DNA of 64,000 nucleotides from G965232465 sp965276005 (lineage in GTDB: Bacteria > Pseudomonadota > Alphaproteobacteria > JAQWUY01): the NCBI GenBank assembly GCA_965276005.1, contig OZ254962.1, positions 2,046,001 to 2,110,000 of the forward strand. Reading direction: 5' to 3'. Both the position numbers and the translations under genes were made by a program. The notes under the pieces are model-generated. The model was given only the letters and a program-made list of their open reading frames with translations, did not search any database and was not told the origin of the DNA. Positions 40,288-49,517 of this stretch are shown here, piece by piece. The stretch's first letter is position 1, and every line of letters starts with the position of its first letter.

Positions 40288-40306
40288 TCTAAAGGAGATA
40301 TAGAAA

Positions 40307-41335
40307 ATGTGTCTTAAATCATACTGTAAGGATATTCCCAAAGCGGAACTGCATATTCATATTGAGGGAACACTAGAACCAGAATTGATGTTTCGATTGG
40401 CCAAGAAAAATAATATTGCCATTCCTTTTGCTTCGGTGGAAGAGGTAAAAAAGTCTTATGAGTTTGATAGCTTACAATCTTTTCTTGATATTTATTATCG
40501 GGGGTGTGCAGTTTTGGTTACAGAACAAGATTTTTACGATTTAATGTGGGAATATCTTGAACGGGCGGTAAATGATTCTGTAAAACGGGCGGAGATTTTC
40601 TTTGACCCTCAAACCCATACAGAGCGGGGTATTCCTTTCGCAACGGTTGTAAGAGGGTTAAGACGAGCCATTGATGACTTTGAAAAACAGGCAGATATTT
40701 CTTGTATGCTTATCATGTGTTTCTTGCGTCATTTAGGTGGTGAAGAAGCCTTAAAAACCATGCAAGAATCCTTACCTTACAAAGAGTATTTTGGAGCTGT
40801 TGGTTTAGATTCTTCTGAGGTTGGATTTCCACCCAAGTTATTTAGACAGACCTATGACCTAGCACGAGAAAACAATTTAAAACTTGTCGCACATGCGGGC
40901 GAAGAAGCAGGTCCCTGTTACATACACGAAGCATTGGACATTTTGCAAGTTAATCGTATTGATCATGGTGTACAATGTGTAAATGACACAGAATTGGTTA
41001 AAAAATTGGCACGAATGCGTAAACCTTTGACCATGTGTCCCCTATCCAATGTGCGATTGAAGGTGTTTGATGATTTGACCCAACACCCTGCTAAAATTTT
41101 GCTTGATAAGGGTGTATGTGTTACGGTAAATTCGGATGACCCCGCATATTTTGGGGGGTATGTGGCTGAAAATTATATACAACTTGCCGAAGCATTGAAC
41201 CTGTCCCACCAAGACATTTATCAGTTGGCAAAAAATTCGTTTGAGGCTTGTTTTGTTACCAAACAACAACGGCAAGTATTATATCAAAAATTAAAAGAGT
41301 ATGCTACCCGTTATCAAGGGCTTGAACAAAGTTAA
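40307..41335 (+). CDS. Adenine deaminase (adenosine/adenine deaminase superfamily)
   Basis: A 342-residue amidohydrolase. Zinc ligands are visible in ELHIHIEG (HxH), HAGEEAG (His with catalytic Glu) and NSDDPAYFGGY (Asp pair). The ending DDPAYFGGY, rather than the DDP followed by F or V typical of adenosine deaminases, points to the adenine-specific subfamily (Aah1-like). It converts adenine to hypoxanthine plus ammonia, fitting downstream of the nucleoside hydrolase. Ribosome site AAAGGAGAT; 19 bp after the ADP-ribosylglycohydrolase gene in the same operon. Confidence 0.88.
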   Translation: MCLKSYCKDIPKAELHIHIEGTLEPELMFRLAKKNNIAIPFASVEEVKKSYEFDSLQSFLDIYYRGCAVLVTEQDFYDLMWEYLERAVNDSVKRAEIFFDPQTHTERGIPFATVVRGLRRAIDDFEKQADISCMLIMCFLRHLGGEEALKTMQESLPYKEYFGAVGLDSSEVGFPPKLFRQTYDLARENNLKLVAHAGEEAGPCYIHEALDILQVNRIDHGVQCVNDTELVKKLARMRKPLTMCPLSNVRLKVFDDLTQHPAKILLDKGVCVTVNSDDPAYFGGYVAENYIQLAEALNLSHQDIYQLAKNSFEACFVTKQQRQVLYQKLKEYATRYQGLEQS

Positions 41336-41345
41336 GGAACCAAAA

Positions 41346-42455
41346 ATGAAGCATATCACAATCGGAACTGCGACCATTGATATTATTATGCAAATAGCCC
41401 CGCATGATGTGGAACGCATGACCATGCACAATACTAATATTTCCTTTATGATGTTGCAATTAGGGCAAAAAATGGACGCCACTTCCATCGATGTGAGCGT
41501 AGGTGGGGGGGCGGTAAATGCAAGCATTTGTATGGCACGATTGGGACAACAGGTTTACCCCATCGTAAAACTGAAACAAGATGTAAATGGCAAAAAAGTT
41601 TTGCAGTGGCTAGAACAAGATAACATTGATCGATCATATATATTATGTGATGCCACACAACCTACGGCTACTTCAGTTTTGCTGTCTAGTGTAGAGCGGG
41701 ATCCAACGATATTTACCCACCGTGGTGCCAATACGCAACTGACCGTGGATTGTATAAATGCATCGGCTGTGGACGATGCAGATGTGGTGTATATAACCGC
41801 ATTATCAGGTGAAAGTGCTAAAATTTTTCCAGATTTAGTGAAAAAAGTACATGGCGACACACGATTTGTTGCAACCAATCCCGGCATTTTGCAAATCAGA
41901 CGGTATGGAGCAGATATTATTGAACACATCCCATACATTGATTGTTTAACAATGAACAGCCATGAAGCATCAGAGATGATAGGTCATTTATACCATAATG
42001 TGTGTGACAAGGCACAGTTGGTTGTGAATGATGCCTATGCACACGCAGACAAAATGAGCGTTCTGAAAACTGGATTATCCACCCAAAATCATCATATGAG
42101 TCTCGCCAGATTTATGAATACTATGTGTCATTTTGGTCTAAAATACATGGTTGTCACTGACGGGAAAAATGGGGCATATATGGGAACTAAGGACGGGGTA
42201 TATTTTTCACCTTCTATCAGGACCAAAGTAAATGGGACTATTGGTGCGGGGGATGCATTTGCTTCCACACTGGTTACATTTTTGGCGGATAGCACAAAAA
42301 CCGACCAACAGGCTTTGGCTGCGGGGGCATTAAACAGTGCGTCTGTGGTGTCATATGTGGACACACAACAAGGTTTACTAGATACCGATGCGTTAAATAG
42401 TCGTATCACTGCTGATGTACTAAACGATATAATATTTATGCCATATGTGGAATAA
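41346..42455 (+). CDS. PfkB-family kinase (adenosine kinase-like)
   Basis: A 369-residue kinase. VSVGGGAVNASICMARLG is signature 1 and NGTIGAGDAFASTLV carries the anion hole and catalytic Asp of signature 2. It contains insertions near residues 200-260 compared with short ribokinases. Substrate unknown; context favours a nucleoside or ribose-type sugar. ATG 41346 is chosen, 10 bp after the deaminase stop, with AAGGAAC upstream. The C-terminal third is the parent of the kinase fragment found in the chimeric pseudogene at 10475-10726, so a second copy once existed. Confidence 0.88.
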   Translation: MKHITIGTATIDIIMQIAPHDVERMTMHNTNISFMMLQLGQKMDATSIDVSVGGGAVNASICMARLGQQVYPIVKLKQDVNGKKVLQWLEQDNIDRSYILCDATQPTATSVLLSSVERDPTIFTHRGANTQLTVDCINASAVDDADVVYITALSGESAKIFPDLVKKVHGDTRFVATNPGILQIRRYGADIIEHIPYIDCLTMNSHEASEMIGHLYHNVCDKAQLVVNDAYAHADKMSVLKTGLSTQNHHMSLARFMNTMCHFGLKYMVVTDGKNGAYMGTKDGVYFSPSIRTKVNGTIGAGDAFASTLVTFLADSTKTDQQALAAGALNSASVVSYVDTQQGLLDTDALNSRITADVLNDIIFMPYVE

Positions 42456-42520
42456 ACAGTATATGGTTTTAAAGATATTATATTTTACGAGTGACATAAA
42501 AATTGAGAAAAGTATAGTAA

Positions 42521-43159
42521 ATGAAACAAGTTTGTACAACATTTTTAGCAAATTTCAAACAATATTTATTGGCATCAATTTATTTGGGATTAGGCATTAC
42601 CATGTTGAAATCTGTGGGAATTATATCTGGTGGTTTTCCTGGTATGGCATTGATTATGTATGGCATATGGAGCAAGTTAACAGTTGGTACCATTTTGTTT
42701 TTATTAAACCTATTACCCTTGTTTTTTGTATACTATATCAAGGGTAGGAATTTTTGCATACTTGTTGTATTGTGCATGACGCTAATATCTATTATGACAG
42801 ATGTTGTTTTATGGATTGTTGGTGACAGCTTATTATTCTTACAGACCCAGAGTTGGGGCTTATTATTTGGGTCGGTTGTTGGTGGCATATTAGGCGGCAT
42901 GGGATTAATAATTTATGTACAAAGAGAGTCTAATTCTGGTGGTTTAATGATTGTTTATGTATGGTTATCAGAAAAAACTAAGATCCCATTATCGTTAATT
43001 GTGCTTGCAATAGATACATGTATTTTGTCGTGGGGGTTACATACTATTTTATCATGGGAACAGTTTCTATACAGCTTTGTTTCCTTGTTTTCCTTGTTTA
43101 TTGTCATGTATGTTATGGATAAACAAAAACTCAGACAAAATTTTATAGGACAGGAGTAA
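42521..43159 (+). CDS. YitT-family multi-pass membrane protein
   Basis: A 212-residue protein with five to six hydrophobic helices. ITMLKSVGIISGGFPGMALI near the N-terminus and GGILGGMGLIIYVQRESNSGG are typical of the YitT/DUF161 N-terminal region. It lacks the C-terminal soluble domain of full-length YitT. Function unknown, possibly small-molecule transport. It sits between two kinase genes of the nucleoside island (66 bp after one, 4 bp before the other), so it may help import or export a sugar. It is a distant paralogue of the genes at 48824 and 49518. Confidence 0.75.
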   Translation: MKQVCTTFLANFKQYLLASIYLGLGITMLKSVGIISGGFPGMALIMYGIWSKLTVGTILFLLNLLPLFFVYYIKGRNFCILVVLCMTLISIMTDVVLWIVGDSLLFLQTQSWGLLFGSVVGGILGGMGLIIYVQRESNSGGLMIVYVWLSEKTKIPLSLIVLAIDTCILSWGLHTILSWEQFLYSFVSLFSLFIVMYVMDKQKLRQNFIGQE

Positions 43160-43163
43160 TATT

Positions 43164-44033
43164 ATGGCAAGAGTTGTTGTATGTGGTAGTATCAATATGG
43201 ATTTTGTTGTCATCTTGGATACCCATCCCATGCCAGGGGAAACTATATTAGGCAAAGAATTAAAATACTTTATGGGCGGCAAGGGTTGCAACCAAGCCGT
43301 ATCTGCCAGCCGTTTAGGGGCGGATACTGTTATGATTGGTCAGATTGGCGAGGATGCTTTCGGGGATACTATGCGTACTTTTTTACAGTCCGAGAACATA
43401 GATACACACCATGTTAGTACCGATTCGAATGTGGCAACGGGAATGGCACTTGTCACCATTGATAAACAGGCGGAAAATGCGATTGTGGTTATCCCCGGTG
43501 CAAATGGAACTATGAAGCAACAAAATATAGATACTTTTGTGTTCACAGAAACGGATATATTGGTATGTCAAAATGAAATCCCAACAGATATTATGATAAC
43601 AACTTTTGAAAGAGCAAGTGCCATTGGGGCTAAGATTATATATAACCCCGCCCCTGCCGTTAAAGTTCCCGATGTATTATTTGCACTAGCAGACATTATC
43701 GTTGTCAATGAATCAGAATATGATTTTTACCAACATTATTTACAAATTAACACTAAAACACTTATCCAAACTTTGGGTAAAAAAGGTGTGTTTGTTGCAG
43801 AACAAGGTGCACAATACGGCGTGTCGGGACGATCTGTTAAAGCAGTGGATACAACTGGTGCAGGGGATTGTTTTGTGGGGGCGATTGCATGTCGTCTAAG
43901 CAAGGGTGATACTATAAAGGATGCTGTTACATATGCCAATATATCGGCCAGCATCGCCGTCACCCGTCATGGTGCTAGCAATGGCATGCCGTACGCACAC
44001 GAATTGAATATTAAAACAAAATATAGATGTTAG
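43164..44033 (+). CDS. rbsK: Ribokinase
   Basis: A 289-residue PfkB-fold kinase. The N-terminus has GSINMDFV and GGKGCNQAVSASRLGA (substrate-binding signature 1), and DTTGAGDCFVGAIACRL is signature 2 with the catalytic Asp. Length and motifs fit ribokinase best: ribose plus ATP gives ribose-5-phosphate, the expected fate of ribose freed by the nucleoside hydrolase. The ribosome site AGGACAGGAG is good and the transketolase gene follows 16 bp later. Specificity for ribose is inferred from family and context. Confidence 0.88.
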   Translation: MARVVVCGSINMDFVVILDTHPMPGETILGKELKYFMGGKGCNQAVSASRLGADTVMIGQIGEDAFGDTMRTFLQSENIDTHHVSTDSNVATGMALVTIDKQAENAIVVIPGANGTMKQQNIDTFVFTETDILVCQNEIPTDIMITTFERASAIGAKIIYNPAPAVKVPDVLFALADIIVVNESEYDFYQHYLQINTKTLIQTLGKKGVFVAEQGAQYGVSGRSVKAVDTTGAGDCFVGAIACRLSKGDTIKDAVTYANISASIAVTRHGASNGMPYAHELNIKTKYRC

Positions 44034-44049
44034 AAAAGGAAAAAATATT

Positions 44050-46008
44050 ATGAACTATAACAATATGTCAAATGCAATCAGAGTGTTGGCTATGGATGCG
44101 GTCGAGCAGGCAAATTCTGGACACCCCGGTATGCCGATGGGCTTTGCCGATGTGGCGACCGTACTGTTTAGCAAGTATTTAAAATATGATGCTCATACCC
44201 CCGATTGGGCGGATCGGGACAGATTTATTTTGTCCGCAGGACACGGATCGATGTTGCAATACGCCTTGTTGTATTTAACCGGGTACCCCGATATATCGTT
44301 GGAAGACATTAAGAATTTTCGCCAATTAGGTTCAAAAACCCCGGGACATCCCGAATATGGACATACGGTGGGTGTGGAAACGACCACGGGACCTTTGGGG
44401 GCGGGGATTACCAATGCGGTGGGCTTTGCCCTTGCAGAACGGCATTTAAATGCCCAGTTTGGCGATGATTTGGTCAATCACAAAATCTATGTAATTGTGG
44501 GTGATGGCTGTTTAATGGAAGGGATTTCGCAAGAGGCGATTTCTATGGCAGGACACTGGAAATTGAAAAATTTGATTGTGTTGTGGGACGATAATGATAT
44601 TTGTATTGATGGAACCATATCCATGTCCGCATCGGATAATCAAAAAATGCGGTTTGAAGCAAGCGGGTGGCAAGTCTTATCCTGTGACGGGCATGATTTT
44701 GACGATATCGATCGGGCGTTGGCACAGGCTCAAAACAGCGATAAACCGGTACTTGTTGCGTGCAAGACGGTGATTGGTAAAGGATCGCCAAATAAATCGG
44801 GTTCTGCATCTTCACATGGGGCACCTTTGGGGGCGGACGAAATATCCCTTGCCAAACAGCAGTTGGGATGTGATTGGGGCGATGCGTTCGTGATTCCCGA
44901 CGAAGTATTAGCAGATTGGCGTGCAGTTGGCATTCAAGGGGCATCGGCGGTGGCGGAATGGCAGGGTCGTTTGGATAATTCGGATAAAAAACAAGCGTTT
45001 TTAGACACCTTAACCATCGACACCAGTAAAATTGATATGGTGATTAACGATTACAAAAAACAAGTGTCGAGCGATGCCCCTAAAGTGGCAACCCGCAAGG
45101 CCTCACAAATGGCATTGGAAGTGTTAAATCCCGTATTGCCCCAATTGATTGGGGGGTCTGCGGACTTAACCGGGTCTAATTTAACCAAAACTTCTGATTT
45201 ACAAGTATTGTCTGCGGATAATTATGGCGGGCGTTATATCCATTATGGTATCCGTGAACACGGTATGGGGGCGGTGATGAATGGGCTCGCCCTGCATGGG
45301 GGATGTGTGCCATATGGGGGGACTTTCTTGGTGTTTACCGATTATTGCCGTCCGTCCATTCGTTTGTCGGCGTTAATGGGTGTGCGGGCGATTTATGTTA
45401 TGACACACGATTCGATTGGGCTGGGCGAAGATGGACCGACCCACCAACCGGTGGAACACATATCGGCGTTGCGGGCGATTCCCAATCTGTTGGTGTTCCG
45501 CCCGGCGGATGTGGTGGAAACGGTAGAATCTTGGGCGTTGGCGGTACAATCAGAAACCGCCCCCAGTATTTTGGCGTTGTCCAGACAAGGGTTGCCAACC
45601 GTGCGGACAACCCACACAGATGAAAACTTAACCGCCAAAGGGGCATATGTGTTGTCCTCTGCCAATGGTGATGTGGTTGCCACTTTGATTGCCAGCGGTT
45701 CAGAAGTGGAAATCGCCCTAAACGCCCAAGCACAACTGATGGAACAAGGGATTTTCGTATCCGTGGTATCCGCCCCATGCTTGGAATTGTTTAATATGCA
45801 GCCGGACGATTACAAACAATCCGTATTAGGCACCGCCCCACGGGTGGTTATCGAGGCAGGCATCCGTCAAGGGTGGGAAGGTATTCTACGACCTGATGAT
45901 GCGTTTATCGGCATGAGCAGTTTCGGAGCCTCCGCCCCCGCAGAGGAACTATACGCAGATTTCGGTATTACCGTTGATGCAGTTGTGCAGGCGGTACAGC
46001 ATGTTTAG
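44050..46008 (+). CDS. tkt: Transketolase
   Basis: A 652-residue thiamine-diphosphate enzyme of usual length. NSGHPGMPMGFADV and SAGHGSMLQYALLYLTGY are at the N-terminus. GDGCLMEGISQEA begins the thiamine-binding motif, and GGSADLTGSN and the HDSIGLGEDGPTHQPVEH region mark the pyrimidine domain. It links ribose-5-phosphate and xylulose-5-phosphate to glycolytic intermediates, so it drains the ribose-5-phosphate made by the island. It is 16 bp downstream of the ribokinase gene. Base composition is more GC-rich than the kinases before it. Confidence 0.97.
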   Translation: MNYNNMSNAIRVLAMDAVEQANSGHPGMPMGFADVATVLFSKYLKYDAHTPDWADRDRFILSAGHGSMLQYALLYLTGYPDISLEDIKNFRQLGSKTPGHPEYGHTVGVETTTGPLGAGITNAVGFALAERHLNAQFGDDLVNHKIYVIVGDGCLMEGISQEAISMAGHWKLKNLIVLWDDNDICIDGTISMSASDNQKMRFEASGWQVLSCDGHDFDDIDRALAQAQNSDKPVLVACKTVIGKGSPNKSGSASSHGAPLGADEISLAKQQLGCDWGDAFVIPDEVLADWRAVGIQGASAVAEWQGRLDNSDKKQAFLDTLTIDTSKIDMVINDYKKQVSSDAPKVATRKASQMALEVLNPVLPQLIGGSADLTGSNLTKTSDLQVLSADNYGGRYIHYGIREHGMGAVMNGLALHGGCVPYGGTFLVFTDYCRPSIRLSALMGVRAIYVMTHDSIGLGEDGPTHQPVEHISALRAIPNLLVFRPADVVETVESWALAVQSETAPSILALSRQGLPTVRTTHTDENLTAKGAYVLSSANGDVVATLIASGSEVEIALNAQAQLMEQGIFVSVVSAPCLELFNMQPDDYKQSVLGTAPRVVIEAGIRQGWEGILRPDDAFIGMSSFGASAPAEELYADFGITVDAVVQAVQHV

Positions 46009-46150
46009 TATAAGGGTAAATACACATTTGTGATAAATATATAAACACTCTTATATTGATTGAGTCATAGAAAAAAAGACAGAACAAAATATTTAATAAT
46101 GTATGGTGAATTGATAATTATACAGAATATGAATGAAAGGAAATAAAATA

Positions 46151-47164
46151 ATGAAACAGATTGCAATTAACGGATTTGGTCGTATTGGGCGATTAACTGC
46201 ACGGGCTTTATTACAATCCAAAGCTCGGGGCGAAAAACAAGATTTAAACATTGTAGCAATTAATGACTTAGGTAGTGCAGAATTGGCAGCACATTTAATA
46301 CAGTACGATTCCACACATGGTATACTACAAAATGAAGTAACTTATGGTTCCGATTGGATTGATTTTGGTTTAGGCAAGGTAAAATTGACTGCTGAACGCA
46401 ATCCAGAAGACTTAAACCATGCAGAACTTGGTGTGGATGTGGTTCAAGAATGTACGGGATTTTTTACGACCAAAGACACGGCTTCTGCTCATTTAAATGC
46501 AGGTGTCAAAAAAGTTATTATTTCTGCCCCCGGTAAGAATGTGGATGCAACAGTGGTATATGGTGTAAATCATTCTGTATTAACGCCTGATATGACGGTG
46601 ATTTCTAATGCATCTTGTACAACAAATTGTTTGGCACCTATTGCAAGTGTATTGCATGAAATTGCTGACATCCAAGCGGGAAATATGACCACAGTACATG
46701 CTTATACGGGTGACCAACGCTTGTTAGACACCGCCCACATCGATTTGCGGCGTGCCAGATCAGCTGGTTCAAATATGATCCCAAGTGCCACTGGTGCAGC
46801 TGCTGCTATTGGTTTGGTATTGCCTCAACTTGTAGGAAAATTAGAGGGATCTGCCATACGAATTCCAACCGAAAATGTATCGTTTGTAGACTTAACTGTA
46901 CAGGTGGCAAATCTTGTCACAGCAGAAGACATTCACCAATCCATGAAAAATGCTTCTGAAAGATCCCTACAAGGTGTATTAGGCTATTGTGATAGCCCAC
47001 TGGTATCTGGTGACTTTAACGGCTCTTCGTTTAGCTCTATATATGATGCCAGCCAGACTCGTGTTATCAGTAATAATTTGGTGCGTATCGGAGCATGGTA
47101 CGACAACGAAACCGGTTTTTCAAACCGTATGAACGATACAACAGAATTGTTTGCTAATTTATAA
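46151..47164 (+). CDS. gap: Glyceraldehyde-3-phosphate dehydrogenase, type I
   Basis: A 337-residue protein. INGFGRIGRL is the NAD-binding start, ASCTTNCLAP contains the catalytic cysteine, and SATGAAAAIG and WYDNETGFSNRM are further family signatures. It oxidises glyceraldehyde-3-phosphate to 1,3-bisphosphoglycerate. ATG 46151 follows AAAGGAAATA. The 142-bp gap after tkt suggests a separate promoter. Normally glycolytic genes would follow; here only an aldolase-like stub remains. Confidence 0.97.
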   Translation: MKQIAINGFGRIGRLTARALLQSKARGEKQDLNIVAINDLGSAELAAHLIQYDSTHGILQNEVTYGSDWIDFGLGKVKLTAERNPEDLNHAELGVDVVQECTGFFTTKDTASAHLNAGVKKVIISAPGKNVDATVVYGVNHSVLTPDMTVISNASCTTNCLAPIASVLHEIADIQAGNMTTVHAYTGDQRLLDTAHIDLRRARSAGSNMIPSATGAAAAIGLVLPQLVGKLEGSAIRIPTENVSFVDLTVQVANLVTAEDIHQSMKNASERSLQGVLGYCDSPLVSGDFNGSSFSSIYDASQTRVISNNLVRIGAWYDNETGFSNRMNDTTELFANL

Positions 47165-47184
47165 TTTAAAGGAGTCCTTATCCC

Positions 47185-47274
47185 ATGAAAAAAATCCCAG
47201 CAGGTGTCGTAACAGGCGAAGCGAAGTTAAGCCCGAGAAAAAAAGAGGCCCCCTGTTGGGGACCTAGTATATAA
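47185..47274 (+). pseudogene. Truncated start of a class II fructose-bisphosphate aldolase gene
   Basis: A good ribosome site (AAAGGAG) precedes ATG 47185, and the first dozen codons read MKKIPAGVVTGE, like the N-terminus of class II aldolases. Similarity then stops at about 47221 and the frame ends at TAA 47272-47274. The unrelated continuation contains a CCCC/GGGG hairpin (47249-47264). This looks like a deletion joint just after gap. Identification rests on a dozen residues. Confidence 0.45.
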
Positions 47275-47950
47275 GCAATTTTGAGAGAATAGAGTAGGTC
47301 TAAAAAGACCTAATATGAAAAAAACTAAAAACTTAATATTCAAATAGACATATTTGAAAAGTATGTTCAAATGTTTCTGTCATTACAGACACATGTAACG
47401 ATGTGCTGTATCAATCTATGTACTTATATATACAGGGTTTCGTCTATAATAAAAAACATAAAAAGTGCAATATTGGTATGTAATTTATGCATAAAAAATA
47501 ATGCACTTGCATAAAAAATGGTAAAACTGCATAGAAAACAGTCAGTTAACATGTGTAATATATATATATGGATATTTTGATTTTATGGGTTGTTTGTGTT
47601 GTCATTTACACCTGTTTTGGCAAATGTTTTAAGAGATTGGGGTAAATCCAACAAAAAAGGTGGTGTTCTTAAAAACGCTAATAAAGTTGCTTGTAAATAT
47701 TTTTCAAATGTATTAAATCCAAACACAAATAATTCACATAAAAATCATTTTCACCTTGATACAGGGTTTGGCATTGCGTGCTTGACTCTGCCATAAGTTG
47801 TATTTATAATTGATCGCCCGCTGACCTTATACTGAATTTTCTATAACAAAGAATCTGGGCTCAATTTCGGGGAACAGGTCGCCGCTTCGGTGGGGGTTTC
47901 CATTCTCCCCATTCTCCCCATTTCCCACAATATGGACATTTCATATTAAA
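47275..47950. other. Non-coding, AT-rich decayed interval
   Basis: 676 bp with no convincing gene. Short direct repeats of TGCATAAAAAAT occur near 47486-47520. A 68-codon frame at 47590-47796 lacks recognisable features and a good ribosome site. Confidence 0.6.
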
Positions 47951-48232
47951 CTAGTTGTCTGCTTTCGCCGCATGGTAGCTCCAATCACGACCATTTTTTA
48001 TAAGCCTATTTTTTATAAGCCTATTTTTACAGGGGCAATGTTGATATATTTTATGTAAACCACAATCAGGATTAACACACTCCAAAGATACTCGTTTATT
48101 ATTTGAAGATGTATTGTTTTTTGTCGCATAATCTTCTTTATCTTTAAAACCTACTCCGCCACACCCCATACAGATTGAGACTGCTTCCATTTTATCATTT
48201 TCTTTGTCAGATGTATTAGTATTTTTTGGCAC
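47951..48232 (-). CDS. Small putative zinc-ribbon protein, unknown function
   Basis: Up to 93 residues from a GTG start; an internal ATG 14 codons later is an alternative. It contains CMGCGG, then LECVNPDCG, then HCPCKN, a cysteine pattern suggesting a zinc ribbon. Near its end NRLIK is duplicated by a 15-bp tandem repeat (about 47993-48022). No neighbour suggests a role and it may be decaying. Not recognised. Confidence 0.4.
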   Translation of the reverse strand: MPKNTNTSDKENDKMEAVSICMGCGGVGFKDKEDYATKNNTSSNNKRVSLECVNPDCGLHKIYQHCPCKNRLIKNRLIKNGRDWSYHAAKADN

Positions 48233-48595
48233 TGAGAACTGGATCCCGTTGTTTAGACCGTTTTCTCTTAAAGTTAAGATAGATTTTTGTGGTTAAACTG
48301 TGTTTTATTGCGATATGAAAGTGGTGTAGCCATAGACCGAACCGCTTCTACATCACAACGCATTATATAGGCTTCGTTCGGGGTTTGCAAGCCAAATTTT
48401 GTGGTGTCCCTTATGCCTGTTCGTTTGGCGTGGACGCTTTTTGCGAAAATCTGCATAACCGATACGGCGTTTTGGGTTTTTTCTGTCCATGGCATAGGCT
48501 TTTAATGCCCATTTTAATCGGGCAATGATTTTTTGTATGATTGAGGTAACTTTTTGCAGTAGATTTTTGGTTTTTTGTGTATTGCTATCTATTTT

Positions 48596-48622
48596 CGAAT
48601 CGATATATAGGGAATCGATTCG
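48596..48622. repeat. Inverted repeat CGAATCGAT/ATCGATTCG
   Basis: Perfect 9-bp arms at 48596-48604 and 48614-48622 with a 9-bp loop. No T-run follows. Possibly an operator or a mobile-element end. Confidence 0.6.
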
Positions 48623-48755
48623 AGTATTTTACGCCCTATTATACAATCAAATAGCGTGCCAGAATCGGTACTTTATCACACAATTTTTTTGTCAATAGGT
48701 TTAAACCTGTTAGTTTCATATACCATATCTAGAAAAAGTTGACCATTTACAAACC

Positions 48756-48784
48756 TTGACTATTACCCGATTGTGTGATAGTGT
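48756..48784 (+). promoter_or_regulatory. YitT-type promoter, copy 2
   Basis: TTGACT (48756-48761), 17 bp and TAGTGT (48779-48784), followed by the gene at 48824. The spacer shares CCGATTGTGTGA with 10124-10152. Confidence 0.65.
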
Positions 48785-48823
48785 TCTTTAAATCAAATTA
48801 TTAAATCTAACAAGGGGAGAAAA

Positions 48824-49444
48824 ATGAATACGCTTTCACCTAAGCATGCTGTTTGGCATGATATATACGCCCTGTTTCTGGGGGGGAGTTTGATTGTTTT
48901 GGCGTTGGTTATGTTGAAGTCGGCAGGGGTGTTTACTTCGGGGCTGAGTGGTTGGGCGTTTTTGTTGTCTGAAATTACCCCATATGCGTTTGGGGAAATT
49001 TTGTTTGTTATTAGCATACCGTTTTATATCTTTGCTTACAGGTTGCTCGGGTTTTGGTTTACTTTGCGGACGGTGGTTTTGATTACTTTGATTTCTGTGT
49101 CTGTGGATATGATCGGGGCGGTGTTACAAATTACTGTATACAACCCCCTCATCACCAGCATAGTCGCCGGTGGCGTTGGCGGTATGGGATTGTTGGGGGT
49201 GATGCGTCATGGTATGAGTTTAGGCGGTTTTGGCGTGCTTGGGGCGTTTTTACAGCACAAAAATATCCTGCGGGCAGGCGTGGTTATGATGGGGGCGGAT
49301 GTGGTGCTGGTTGTTTTGTCGGCATTTGTGTTTTCATGGGAAAATATTTTGTATTCCCTTGCGTCCATGATAGCGGTAAATATGGTGGTTATCGTAAACC
49401 ATAAACCAGATTGGTATATCAGTGTGAGTCACGGTATGGGATAG
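48824..49444 (+). CDS. YitT-family membrane protein, tandem copy A
   Basis: A 206-residue protein with about five to six membrane helices. LVMLKSAGVFTSGLSGWAF and RHGMSLGGFGVLGAFLQHK match the YitT/DUF161 family, which carries a GGxG-rich loop between helices. Ribosome site AAGGGGAGA. It is nearly identical in its first half, and in its upstream region, to the truncated copy at 10192. It is clearly related to the next gene, 73 bp downstream, so a tandem duplication is likely. Substrate and function unknown. Confidence 0.85.
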   Translation: MNTLSPKHAVWHDIYALFLGGSLIVLALVMLKSAGVFTSGLSGWAFLLSEITPYAFGEILFVISIPFYIFAYRLLGFWFTLRTVVLITLISVSVDMIGAVLQITVYNPLITSIVAGGVGGMGLLGVMRHGMSLGGFGVLGAFLQHKNILRAGVVMMGADVVLVVLSAFVFSWENILYSLASMIAVNMVVIVNHKPDWYISVSHGMG

Positions 49445-49460
49445 TATGTGTTGGCAAGTC

Positions 49461-49489
49461 TTGACTATTCCTTAATCGTATGATAGCAT
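49461..49489 (+). promoter_or_regulatory. YitT-type promoter, copy 3
   Basis: TTGACT (49461-49466), 17 bp and TAGCAT (49484-49489) between the tandem YitT genes. Spacing and boxes match copies 1 and 2, so each YitT gene has its own promoter. Confidence 0.65.
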
Positions 49490-49517
49490 TTCGTCAAGAA
49501 TCACAAAGGAAAAAATT

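Larger units (their letters stand above)
48233..48823. other. Gene-poor interval with a possible decayed minus-strand frame and an inverted repeat
   Basis: A 73-codon minus-strand frame (48274-48495) appears to be a broken fragment, since readable sequence switches frame upstream of it; family not recognised. CGAATCGAT/ATCGATTCG (48596-48622) is a perfect 9-bp inverted repeat. From about 48690 the sequence is the duplicated YitT upstream region also found at 10060-10191. Confidence 0.5.

Noticed and set aside
43164..44033. Ribokinase gene as the source of the kinase part of the chimeric pseudogene
   Set aside because: The pseudogene fragment matches the kinase at 41346 (YMVVTDGK.GAYMG, DDVIFMPY-type end) and not this one.
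47590..47796. A 68-codon plus-strand frame after gap
   Set aside because: Weak ribosome site, no recognisable motif, and located in a decayed AT-rich interval.
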